A stretch of 32,214 nt of DNA from positions 1 to 32,214 of the forward strand of contig JAEWGR010000042.1 in assembly GCA_023388195.1 (NCBI GenBank), given 5' to 3'. Below, piece after piece: positions 1-7,270 of this stretch. The stretch is from Bacillota bacterium (GTDB lineage Bacteria > Bacillota > Negativicutes > Sporomusales > Sporomusaceae). How positions within the stretch are numbered: the first letter of the stretch is position 1; each line of letters starts with the position of its first letter. The translations under genes were made by a program, and so were the position numbers. The notes beneath the pieces are model-generated. The model ran no database searches, was not told the origin of the DNA, and saw only the letters and a list, made by a program, of their open reading frames with translations.

Positions 1-1
1 A

Positions 2-643
2 CCGCCAAGTGTGGTGCTAGGTACTAATAAACTTGCCAGCTCACTCTGCTCGCTAACAAGTACAATTTCTTTTTTGCGATCGGGGAAGATTGACTGCCGC
101 CTGGTAGTTTGGCTGTTTCCTTTATCTTTTATTGGCTCTGTTTTGGGAGCTTATACTGTTCGTCACATTCCTTCAGAGTTTCTAAAGCCGCTTGTTGTTG
201 TGCTGTTAGTTGTTGTGGCTATCTATACTGTTTTAAAAAAGGACTGGGGAGCAGAATCAACGTATCAGGGGCTTACTCCAAAAACAAAGTCAATTATCGC
301 CCTGACTGTGTTTGGTATTGGCTTCTATGACGGTTTTTTTGGCCCCGGAGCCGGTTCTTTTTTTATTTTTTCGTTTCTGATGCTGGGGTTTGATTTTGTT
401 GTGGCAGCAGGAAATGCCAAAGTAATGAATTTTGCCAGTAATATTGCTGCTGTGATAACTTTTGTTTATCTTGATTCAGTTAACTTTTATTATGGGTTTA
501 TCATGGGGGGAGCCATGATTGCCGGTGCAATTGCCGGCTCACGGGTTGCAATTAAAAGTGGTGCTGCTTATGTGCGTCCATTATTTATCGGTATAACCAC
601 TCTGCTTATTGGTAAACAATTATGGGACGTGGTAATGAAGTAG
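2..643 (+). CDS. TauE/SafE family permease, 5'-truncated by window edge
   Basis: Membrane permease of the TauE/SafE (formerly DUF81) family, whose members are thought to export sulfite or sulfonate-type organosulfur compounds. The true substrate cannot be read from sequence. The frame is open back to the window edge. The first visible residues (PPSVVLGTNK) match the conserved GTNK block that normally follows the first membrane helix, so roughly the first 40-50 residues are missing. The GTG at 11 is therefore not the start. Several hydrophobic helices follow, with a second family-typical glycine-rich block (FYDGFFGPGAGSF) in the middle, which marks the internal repeat of this family. A terminator follows directly, so this is the last gene of its transcript. 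It has no evident functional link to the downstream genes. Confidence 0.85.
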   Translation, partial: PPSVVLGTNKLASSLCSLTSTISFLRSGKIDCRLVVWLFPLSFIGSVLGAYTVRHIPSEFLKPLVVVLLVVVAIYTVLKKDWGAESTYQGLTPKTKSIIALTVFGIGFYDGFFGPGAGSFFIFSFLMLGFDFVVAAGNAKVMNFASNIAAVITFVYLDSVNFYYGFIMGGAMIAGAIAGSRVAIKSGAAYVRPLFIGITTLLIGKQLWDVVMK

Positions 644-655
644 TGCGGATAAAAC

Positions 656-686
656 AATCGACTACCTGGTGGTAGTCGATTTTCTT
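656..686 (+). terminator. Rho-independent terminator after the TauE gene
   Basis: A perfect 11-bp stem (656-666 with 671-681), a 4-nt TGGT loop, then a T-rich tail. It starts 13 nt after the stop codon. The cheV gene comes from the other strand and the flanks are A/T-rich, so it may also act in that direction. Confidence 0.85.
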
Positions 687-739
687 ATGCGCTGATATGA
701 AAGTATTGCATTGCAGCAGCTTGGTTGTGGTAGTTTCCG

Positions 740-1642
740 TTAGAGAATGAATTTATCAACAAGGTCAATTAACTGGTTTATTTCAGGTTTAGAGACTTGG
801 CCGTTAGCCCCGATTGACTGGCCTTTTATCCGCATTTCTTCATTAATAAGCGAGGAAAAGATGAGAACAGGCAACTGTTTAAATTTATCATTTTCTTTAA
901 TACGTTTGGTGAGATGATGGCCGTCCATTTGAGGCATTTCGATGTCTGTTATGATTAGTTGAACTTTGCTTTCTATGGGTTCACCGCTACCGGCTAATTG
1001 CTCAATTTTTTGCCAGGCATCAAGACCATTTTCGGCTAGGATAATATTGGCATAACCGGCTTTATGAAGGGTGCCTAATAATAAATCGCGGAGCATTTTG
1101 GAGTCCTCTGCCACCAGGATTGTTTTATGCTTACGAATGTCCTTTATATCGGCAGATTTTTCTGCAACTTCATTGAATTTTTGATTCATGTCAGGGTTGA
1201 TTTCGGCTACTATCTTTTCGAAATCAAGCAGGACCACCATCTTGTCGGCCATCTTTATAATGCCAACAACCATTTCTGAGTTGGCGATATGAGGAGGTGG
1301 TTCCATGGCTGTCCAGGAAATCCTGTGAATCCGGGATACTTCATCAACAAGGAAGGCCACATAGTAGTTATTAAGCTCGCTGACAATAATTTTGGGTGAG
1401 GTTGTTGTTGATTGGCTGCCAAGGCAGCGGGGGAGGTTAATCAACGGCATAACCCGTCCGCGCAGGGTAAAGATACCGTCGACCCAGGGATGGACATTTG
1501 GCATTTTTGTGACAGGTAAAGGGTTGATTACTTCTCTGACTTTAGCCACATTAATGCCGTAGCTGACCGGGCCTATTGAGAATTCAACTATTTCAAATTC
1601 GTTTGTGCCAGTTTCCAGTAGAATGCCTTTTTTTTCAGACAT
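740..1642 (-). CDS. cheV: Chemotaxis coupling protein CheV (CheW domain plus receiver)
   Basis: Couples methyl-accepting chemotaxis receptors to the CheA kinase and adapts the signal through phosphorylation of its receiver domain. The N-terminal CheW-like domain covers about residues 15-150. A CheY-like receiver covers about residues 170-300, with the acidic pair (VAEDS), the phospho-acceptor aspartate in ITDIEMP and the conserved SKPE lysine. About 300 residues is normal for CheV. I start it at the ATG at 1642, which sits 8 nt from an AAGAAGG ribosome binding site. An upstream in-frame start at 1693 would add a lysine/arginine-rich tail with no homologous counterpart. The gene stands alone on the minus strand with no other chemotaxis gene nearby, and it occupies the position where jag/yidC often precede mnmE in related genomes. 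Confidence 0.9.
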   Translation of the reverse strand: MSEKKGILLETGTNEFEIVEFSIGPVSYGINVAKVREVINPLPVTKMPNVHPWVDGIFTLRGRVMPLINLPRCLGSQSTTTSPKIIVSELNNYYVAFLVDEVSRIHRISWTAMEPPPHIANSEMVVGIIKMADKMVVLLDFEKIVAEINPDMNQKFNEVAEKSADIKDIRKHKTILVAEDSKMLRDLLLGTLHKAGYANIILAENGLDAWQKIEQLAGSGEPIESKVQLIITDIEMPQMDGHHLTKRIKENDKFKQLPVLIFSSLINEEMRIKGQSIGANGQVSKPEINQLIDLVDKFIL

Positions 1643-1663
1643 TGCCAGCCCTTCTTTCTTTTT

Positions 1664-1693
1664 TCTATAACGACAAATATAGACATTTTTCAA
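1664..1693 (-). promoter_or_regulatory. Possible sigma-A promoter for cheV
   Basis: On the minus strand, TTGAAA (1688-1693) is followed after 18 nt by TATAGA (1664-1669), two mismatches from TATAAT. Transcription would start about 15 nt before the cheV ribosome binding site. The -10 is imperfect and no motility sigma-D promoter (TAAA...GCCGATAA) was found. Confidence 0.3.
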
Positions 1694-1807
1694 TTACTTA
1701 TTTATTTCTATCTTGGAGATCTTTTACCTGCTAGTAACTTGTCTGTAAGAATAATTTAATGTGTATTTTCATTTTTTCCTGTAAATACTATATTAATTAT
1801 TGTGTAT

Positions 1808-1834
1808 GCAGGAAAAGTAAAAAGTATGGGGAAT
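1808..1834 (+). promoter_or_regulatory. Sigma-H (Spo0H)-type promoter upstream of mnmE
   Basis: GCAGGAAAA (1808-1816), an 11-nt spacer and GGGGAAT (1828-1834) fit the sporulation sigma-H consensus RNAGGAWWW-N11/12-RNNGAAT at every specified position. A start near 1841 would give a leader of about 60 nt to mnmE. No convincing sigma-A promoter was seen in this AT-rich 257-bp intergenic region. The same pattern recurs upstream of noc, parA and the M23 peptidase gene. Confidence 0.65.
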
Positions 1835-1899
1835 AATAGTATATTTACCAGTTTATTTTAAATAAGTGATGATTATAGGTCTCAAGGAGTGGAGATTTT

Positions 1900-3294
1900 T
1901 TGAATATGCTGACAGACAATGATACAATTAGCGCTATAGCTACGGCGGTCGGCGAGGGCGGCATTGGTATTGTCAGAATTAGCGGTAGTAAGGCTGTGGC
2001 TATTGCTAATCGGCTGTTTATCAGTAAACGCGGAGAGCGGGCAGCAAACATTGCGTCCCATATGGTCGTGTATGGTGACATTATTGAGCCGGAAAGCGGC
2101 GAGAATATTGATGAAGTGCTATTAATACTTATGAGGGCACCACGGTCTTATACCCGGGAAGATGTTGTTGAAATTCATTGTCATGGCGGCTCCGTGCCAT
2201 TAAAACGTATTTTGGATCTGACACTGGTACTGGGGGCCAGGCTGGCTGAGCCTGGCGAGTTTACAAAACGGGCTTTTTTGAATGGCCGGCTTGATTTGGC
2301 TCAAGCTGAGGCAGTTATTGATATTATCAGATCAAAAACGGATGCCTCACTGAGAGCGGCAGTGGGCAACCTTTCCGGGCGGTTATCTACAGAGATTCAA
2401 CATTTGCGTCATGCGATTCTTAGTATGATTGCCCAGCTGGAAGCGTCCATCGATTTTCCGGAAGAAGATATTGAGGAAGCAACCGCCGCTGATGTAGCTG
2501 CGCTTATTAGCAAAGCGCAAGCGGATATCGATAATTTGCTGGCTACAGCGCAGACCGGGCGGATACTGCGGGAAGGCTTGGCGACAGTAATTATTGGTAA
2601 GCCTAATGTGGGCAAGTCCAGCCTGCTTAATGCCCTTTTGCGGGAAAAAAGGGCTATTGTTACTGATATTCCTGGTACGACCAGAGATAGCATTGAAGAG
2701 TATGTAAATATCCGCGGGATACCGCTTAAAATAATTGATACTGCCGGAATTCATGAAACGACAGACGTTGTAGAGAGAATTGGTGTGGAAAAAGCTAAGG
2801 AATTAGTGAAGCAGGCTGATCTGATATTACTGCTATTAGATGCCTCCCTGCCGTTATCGTCCGAAGACAAGACGATATTAGAGATGCTTTCAGGGCAACA
2901 GGCTATTATCATTGTTAATAAAAGTGATTTGCCCCCACTGCTTGATATTGCAGAATTGGAGCAGTATATCGGCAGCAGGCTGGTCATTAGAACTTCGATA
3001 ACGCAGGGAGCGGGTCTGGCTGAGCTGGAGGAGTTAATAGTTAACTTAGTTTATCATGGGCAGGTTACTCAGGGTGAAGCCGCGTTTGTGAATAATGTTC
3101 GTCATGCTGATGCGCTACGACAAACCAATCAGCGGCTGGCCGAAGCTTTGGCAACGATTGAGAGTGGTATGCCGCCAGATTGTGTTGTTATTGATTTGCG
3201 GGCTGCCTGGGAGAAACTTGGGGAAATTACCGGCGATACGATTGGTGAAGATATTATTGATCAGATTTTTTCTCAGTTTTGCATTGGTAAATAA
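1900..3294 (+). CDS. mnmE: tRNA uridine-5-carboxymethylaminomethyl synthesis GTPase MnmE
   Basis: With MnmG, it installs the (carboxymethyl)aminomethyl group at C5 of wobble U34 in several tRNAs, using GTP hydrolysis and methylene-tetrahydrofolate. The N-terminal folate-binding domain covers residues 1-125, then comes a helical region. The embedded G domain starts near residue 230, with P-loop GKPNVGKSS, switch DIPGTTRD, DTAG, and NKSD. The protein ends in CIGK, the family hallmark containing the catalytic cysteine. The length of 464 is normal. The TTG at 1900 lies 10 nt after AAGGAG; the ATG at 1906 is an alternative start that would remove two residues. It is the first gene of a tight mnmE-mnmG-rsmG operon. 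Confidence 0.97.
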   Translation: MNMLTDNDTISAIATAVGEGGIGIVRISGSKAVAIANRLFISKRGERAANIASHMVVYGDIIEPESGENIDEVLLILMRAPRSYTREDVVEIHCHGGSVPLKRILDLTLVLGARLAEPGEFTKRAFLNGRLDLAQAEAVIDIIRSKTDASLRAAVGNLSGRLSTEIQHLRHAILSMIAQLEASIDFPEEDIEEATAADVAALISKAQADIDNLLATAQTGRILREGLATVIIGKPNVGKSSLLNALLREKRAIVTDIPGTTRDSIEEYVNIRGIPLKIIDTAGIHETTDVVERIGVEKAKELVKQADLILLLLDASLPLSSEDKTILEMLSGQQAIIIVNKSDLPPLLDIAELEQYIGSRLVIRTSITQGAGLAELEELIVNLVYHGQVTQGEAAFVNNVRHADALRQTNQRLAEALATIESGMPPDCVVIDLRAAWEKLGEITGDTIGEDIIDQIFSQFCIGK

Positions 3295-3331
3295 ACCAAT
3301 ACGCCAGGTTTCTAATTAAAGAGGTGAGAAT

Positions 3332-5209
3332 TTGTTTCAGGCAGGAATTTATGATGTAATAGTGATTGGGGCAGGGCATGCCGGCTGTGAGGCAGCTTTG
3401 GCGGCCGCACGGTTGGGCTGCCGGACACTCATAACTACACTTAATCTGGATAATATTGCGATGATGCCGTGTAATCCTGCTGTAGGCGGACCGGCCAAGG
3501 GCCATTTGGTACGGGAGATTGATGCCCTGGGTGGCCAAATGGGTATTAATACGGATAAGACCTGTATCCAGGTACGAATGCTTAATACCGGCAAAGGTCC
3601 TGCTGTTCATGCGCTGCGGGCCCAGGCTGATAAACAGTTGTATCAGCTGACAATGAAACATACTCTGGAAATGCAGCCGGGTCTGGATGTTAAACAGGCA
3701 TTGATTGAACAGATACTTGTTGAGAATGATCAGGTGACTGGCGTTGTTACTGAGTTAGGGGAGTTCTATGCTGCTGCTTGTGTTGTGATAGCTACAGGCA
3801 CTTATCTTCGTGGCCGTATTATTATTGGTGATATTAACTACCCTGGTGGACCGGCCGGACAGCGGCCGGCAGTAAAGCTATCGGAAACACTTCGTTCTCT
3901 GGGTATCACGCTTATGCGGTTTAAAACCGGGACTCCGGCCCGAGTAGATGCCCGGACTGTAGACACGGGCAAAATGTCTATACAGCCGGGTGATGAAGTT
4001 ACACATAATTTTTCATTTATGAGTGATATTGCTACCAGGGATCAAATACCCTGCTGGCTTACCTACACCAATGAGGAGACCCATGCCATTATTAGAGCAA
4101 ATATGCACCGGTCTCCTTTGTATATGGGAATTATCGAGGGAACGGGGCCACGCTATTGCCCGTCAATTGAGGATAAAGTGGTTCGATTTGCCGATAAATT
4201 ATCGCATCAAGTTTTTGTTGAGCCTGAAGGTATGGGAACCACCGAAATGTATGTGCAGGGGATGTCTACCAGTTTGCCTGTTGATGTTCAACTGGCTTTT
4301 TTGCGGACTATTCCCGGGCTGGAAAAGGCAGAAGTTATGCGCGCCGGGTATGCAATTGAATACGACTGTATTGATCCGACAGAACTGAAGCCTACGTTGG
4401 AAACAAAAAAGATTAAGGGACTATTTTCTTCAGGGCAGGCTAATGGTACCTCCGGCTATGAAGAGGCAGCAGCTCAGGGTCTGATAGCCGGTATTAATGC
4501 CGCAATGCTGGTACAGGCTAAGCCTCCCTTCATTTTGTCGCGGGCTGATGCTTATATTGGTGTGTTGATTGATGATCTGGTGACTAAAGGTACGAGTGAA
4601 CCCTATCGGATTATGACGTCAAGGGCGGAATACCGGTTAATTCTCCGCCAGGATAATGCAGATCTTCGTCTAACACAAAAAGGCCGCGAGCTTGGTTTGG
4701 TCAGTGACGAAAGGTATGAGCGATTTACTAGCAAGCGTGATTTGATTCAAAATACGCTGGGCTTGTTGCAAAGCAGGCAGATTACGCCAGTGGCTGAGAT
4801 ACAGGGTAAATTAGCTGCGCTTGGTACGGCTGAGCTGCGAACCGGTATTACCCTGTATGATTTACTTAAGCGGACAGAAATTACCTATGAGGCAATGCGT
4901 ACCCAGTTTGACCTGCCTGCAGTACCGGTATTAGTCCGGGAACAGATTGAAATTGCTGTTAAATATGAAGGGTATATTCAAAAACAAATTGAACAAGTCG
5001 AGCGCTCCTCTAAACTGGAGACCAAACATCTGCCAGAAGATATTGATTATAACCAGATTAGTGGTCTGGCATTAGAGGCCAGGCAGAAGCTTAATAAAAT
5101 CCGACCGCTGTCAGTAGGGCAGGCGGCACGGATATCGGGGGTATCACCTGCCGATATTTCCATACTAATGGTTTATCTGGAACAGCGACGCAGCCGGCAG
5201 GGGGAATAA
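3332..5209 (+). CDS. mnmG: tRNA uridine-5-carboxymethylaminomethyl modification enzyme MnmG (GidA)
   Basis: FAD-dependent partner of MnmE in the wobble-uridine modification of tRNA. The N-terminal Rossmann motif GAGHAGCEAA (about residues 12-22) binds FAD. The family signatures CNPAVGGPAKGH and a late ATGTYL block follow. The SSGQANGTSGYEEAA region near residue 370 and the tRNA-binding helical C-terminus are present. The length of 625 residues is standard. The start is a TTG at 3332 placed just after a GAGGTGAG ribosome binding site. No ATG or GTG is available near it, and the N-terminus fits the family. It lies 37 nt after mnmE and 11 nt before rsmG, so the three are most likely cotranscribed. 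Confidence 0.97.
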   Translation: MFQAGIYDVIVIGAGHAGCEAALAAARLGCRTLITTLNLDNIAMMPCNPAVGGPAKGHLVREIDALGGQMGINTDKTCIQVRMLNTGKGPAVHALRAQADKQLYQLTMKHTLEMQPGLDVKQALIEQILVENDQVTGVVTELGEFYAAACVVIATGTYLRGRIIIGDINYPGGPAGQRPAVKLSETLRSLGITLMRFKTGTPARVDARTVDTGKMSIQPGDEVTHNFSFMSDIATRDQIPCWLTYTNEETHAIIRANMHRSPLYMGIIEGTGPRYCPSIEDKVVRFADKLSHQVFVEPEGMGTTEMYVQGMSTSLPVDVQLAFLRTIPGLEKAEVMRAGYAIEYDCIDPTELKPTLETKKIKGLFSSGQANGTSGYEEAAAQGLIAGINAAMLVQAKPPFILSRADAYIGVLIDDLVTKGTSEPYRIMTSRAEYRLILRQDNADLRLTQKGRELGLVSDERYERFTSKRDLIQNTLGLLQSRQITPVAEIQGKLAALGTAELRTGITLYDLLKRTEITYEAMRTQFDLPAVPVLVREQIEIAVKYEGYIQKQIEQVERSSKLETKHLPEDIDYNQISGLALEARQKLNKIRPLSVGQAARISGVSPADISILMVYLEQRRSRQGE

Positions 5210-5220
5210 GGAGGATCGGA

Positions 5221-5940
5221 ATGGAAGATTTTAAAGCGTTGCTGGCTCAAGCGTCGATAGAGTATGGTTTGATCTTATCAGACAGTCAGCTAGCCGCTAT
5301 GGAAGTGTATTATCAGCTATTGATTGAATGGAATAAGAAGATTAATTTGACCGCCATCACCCAGCCACAGGAGGTGGCTGTTAAACATATAATTGATTCT
5401 TTGTCATGTTATCAGGAGGATATTTTTAGTGGTGATACCCGCGTGATTGATGTTGGTACAGGTGCCGGTTTCCCGGGTATTCCTCTTAAAATTTACCGGC
5501 CGGACATCAAACTGACACTCATGGATTCTCTTAATAAGCGGTTACTATTTCTCCAGACGGTAACCGAGACTCTTGGTCTGCAGGATGTCGAGCTTGTCCA
5601 TGCCCGGGCCGAAGAAGGCGGCAAAGGCCGGCAATACCGGGAGAAATTTCAGATTGCTGTGTCCCGTGCTGTGGCGCGGCTAAATATTTTATGTGAGCTC
5701 TGTTTGCCTTTTGTCCGGACGGGTGGGTGGTTTATAGCTCTTAAAGGGGCTCAATATGAAGAGGAGGTTGCAGAAGCCGCCAAAGCAATAGCAATCCTTG
5801 GGGGGGCCATTGAGCGGGTGGAACCTGTCAATTTGCCAGGTATTACCGATAAAAGAGCGGTAATCTATATTAAAAAGATTGCGGCGACCCCTTCTGAATA
5901 TCCACGCCGGCCGGGAACACCGGAAAAAAAGCCGCTTTAA
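5221..5940 (+). CDS. rsmG: 16S rRNA (guanine-527-N7)-methyltransferase RsmG (GidB)
   Basis: Methylates N7 of G527 in 16S rRNA using S-adenosylmethionine; loss gives low-level streptomycin resistance in other bacteria. The SAM-binding signature DVGTGAGFPGIPL lies near residue 77, followed by MDSLNKR and the SRAVA motif near residue 143. The length of 239 is normal. The last 20 residues are basic and proline-rich and probably disordered. The ATG at 5221 is preceded by AAGGAGGATCGG, a strong ribosome binding site. It is the third gene of the mnmE operon, with no terminator before noc. Confidence 0.96.
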   Translation: MEDFKALLAQASIEYGLILSDSQLAAMEVYYQLLIEWNKKINLTAITQPQEVAVKHIIDSLSCYQEDIFSGDTRVIDVGTGAGFPGIPLKIYRPDIKLTLMDSLNKRLLFLQTVTETLGLQDVELVHARAEEGGKGRQYREKFQIAVSRAVARLNILCELCLPFVRTGGWFIALKGAQYEEEVAEAAKAIAILGGAIERVEPVNLPGITDKRAVIYIKKIAATPSEYPRRPGTPEKKPL

Positions 5941-5943
5941 GTT

Positions 5944-5970
5944 AGAGGAAAATTCCAGTTCCTGCAGAAT
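5944..5970 (+). promoter_or_regulatory. Sigma-H-type promoter upstream of noc
   Basis: AGAGGAAAA (5944-5952), an 11-nt spacer and GCAGAAT (5964-5970) match RNAGGAWWW-N11/12-RNNGAAT at all specified positions. A start near 5977 would leave a leader of about 43 nt before noc. It starts 3 nt after the rsmG stop, so noc could be transcribed both from the mnmE operon and separately. Confidence 0.6.
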
Positions 5971-6019
5971 ATAGATATAATAACGCAAGTCGCAAATGTT
6001 GTTTGTAGGTGGTGGAAAC

Positions 6020-6976
6020 ATGAGAAATTTGGCCAAGCTGTTTGGTATTGGAGATGCTTCGCCAACTATTCCCGAAATTGTTCCCGAGAAAAGTTCTGCC
6101 GTTATTGTTGATGAAATAGTTGCAGCTAAACCTGCTCTAAATACAGATACAGACGTTGCTGATGAATTGCAATCAGTCCAAAAGGTATCACCTGATAGTA
6201 TTATCCCGAATCCTTTTCAGCCTAGAAAAACCTTTAATGATGATTCTTTGCAGGAATTGGCGGCGTCCATTCTTGAGTTTGGTGTGATTCAGCCACTACT
6301 GGTTCGTAGGCGGGGGGCCGTTTATGAACTGATTGCCGGTGAACGGCGACTAAGGGCTTCGCGTTTGGCGGGCTTGGATCAAGTCCCGGTGATTGTACGG
6401 GAACTTGAGGATAAAGAAATGGCAGAGTTGGCCATGATTGAGAATCTGCAGCGCGAAGATTTGCACTTTCTGGAAGAAGCGGAAGGGTATCAGCATTTGA
6501 TTGCGAGCTTTAACTTTACCCAGGAAGAATTGGCCAGGCGGGTGGGGAAGAATCAGTCAACAATTGCCAATAAACTCCGATTACTAAAACTTGCGTCAGA
6601 AGTACGCCAGGCTGTGGTCGGACAGAATTTAACTGAACGCCACGCACGGGCATTGCTAAAAATTGAAGATACTAATGTACAGTTGGAAGTACTGGGCGGG
6701 GTAAAGGAAAAAGGCTTAAATGTTCGGGAAACAGAAGACTTAATCGAAACCTATACCGGAAATATTTCCCGGGAAAAGGAAAAACTGGAGACTCCCAAAC
6801 AGACGGTTGTAAAGATTATTAAGGATGTGCGTATTTTTATCAATACGATTAATAGTGTTGTCAGCCAAATGAAAAAAAGCGGTATGGATATTAAAGTCAA
6901 GCAGGATATGGAAGGTGATTATGTCAATATTACTATTCAGGTCAAAAATAATCGCCCGCAACAACCGGTAAAATAA
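6020..6976 (+). CDS. noc: Nucleoid occlusion protein Noc (ParB-family CTP switch)
   Basis: DNA-binding protein that loads at Noc-binding sites, spreads and tethers DNA to the membrane to block FtsZ assembly over the chromosome. I start it at the ATG at 6020 (ribosome binding site AGGTGG). The resulting N-terminus MRNLAKLFGIG is a short amphipathic segment like the membrane anchor of Bacillus Noc. A ParB N-terminal domain follows (NPFQPR near residue 60, GERRLRAS near residue 100). Then comes the helix-turn-helix with GKNQSTIANKLRLLKL and TERHARALL. The Q, K, K and R residues in these segments are those known to shift ParB-type proteins from parS to Noc-site recognition. The ParB encoded at 11312 has R, I, N and G at the matching places. 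A probable Noc-binding site lies inside the gene. Confidence 0.92.
   Translation: MRNLAKLFGIGDASPTIPEIVPEKSSAVIVDEIVAAKPALNTDTDVADELQSVQKVSPDSIIPNPFQPRKTFNDDSLQELAASILEFGVIQPLLVRRRGAVYELIAGERRLRASRLAGLDQVPVIVRELEDKEMAELAMIENLQREDLHFLEEAEGYQHLIASFNFTQEELARRVGKNQSTIANKLRLLKLASEVRQAVVGQNLTERHARALLKIEDTNVQLEVLGGVKEKGLNVRETEDLIETYTGNISREKEKLETPKQTVVKIIKDVRIFINTINSVVSQMKKSGMDIKVKQDMEGDYVNITIQVKNNRPQQPVK
6764..6777 (+). promoter_or_regulatory. Probable Noc-binding site (NBS) inside noc
   Basis: ATTTCCCGGGAAAA differs only at its last base from the Bacillus subtilis Noc-binding consensus ATTTCCCGGGAAAT. The core TTTCCCGGGAAA is a perfect 12-bp palindrome. It lies in the 3' part of the noc coding region, much as a parS lies inside parB in this window. 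Confidence 0.6.
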
Positions 6977-7036
6977 ATAAGCGATGCCATCTACTCTACA
7001 GCAGTGGCTGTATGGTTATATTGCTATAGATAAAAA

Positions 7037-7079
7037 AGTCCTGATACCAGCTAAATATGGTATCAGGACTTCTATTTTG
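7037..7079 (+). terminator. Rho-independent terminator after noc
   Basis: A perfect 12-bp stem (7037-7048 with 7059-7070), a 10-nt loop and a T-rich tail (TCTATTTT). It lies 61 nt after the noc stop. An A-run precedes the stem, so it may also work in reverse. Confidence 0.85.
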
Positions 7080-7230
7080 TAGGACCGGCAAATCGGCTTC
7101 TGAGGATAGTAAAAACGTAAGGATTCTACCGGCATCCTGAGGGACTTGGTACAAGACAAATCTTTTTCTTATTGGCTGAAAGACTGTGGTACTGCCGTAT
7201 AAGGCTGACTAAGTTTCCGGCCCTAATACT
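7080..7230. other. Intergenic stretch with nothing recognised
   Basis: This lies between the noc terminator and the metH terminator. I find no open frame with a ribosome binding site, no clear promoter, no riboswitch core and no good hairpin on either strand. It could be the remnant of a lost gene, but nothing in it identifies one. Confidence 0.4.
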
Positions 7231-7263
7231 AAAAGCAACAGCCTCACAGAGGCTGTTGCTTTT
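7231..7263 (-). terminator. Rho-independent terminator of the metH operon
   Basis: A 15-bp perfect stem (7231-7245 with 7249-7263) closes a 3-nt loop. Read on the minus strand it ends in TTTT and begins 7 nt after the metH stop. The symmetry, with A and T runs at both ends, makes it bidirectional. Confidence 0.88.
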
Positions 7264-7270
7264 GATTGTG

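Noticed and set aside
2383..2391. TTATCTACA, one mismatch from a DnaA box
   Set aside because: Single occurrence inside mnmE, with no cluster and no AT-rich unwinding element, so not evidence for an origin.
5468..5481. GTTTCCCGGGTATT in rsmG as a second Noc-binding site
   Set aside because: Three mismatches to the consensus, and the bases fit the GFPG codons of the SAM motif.
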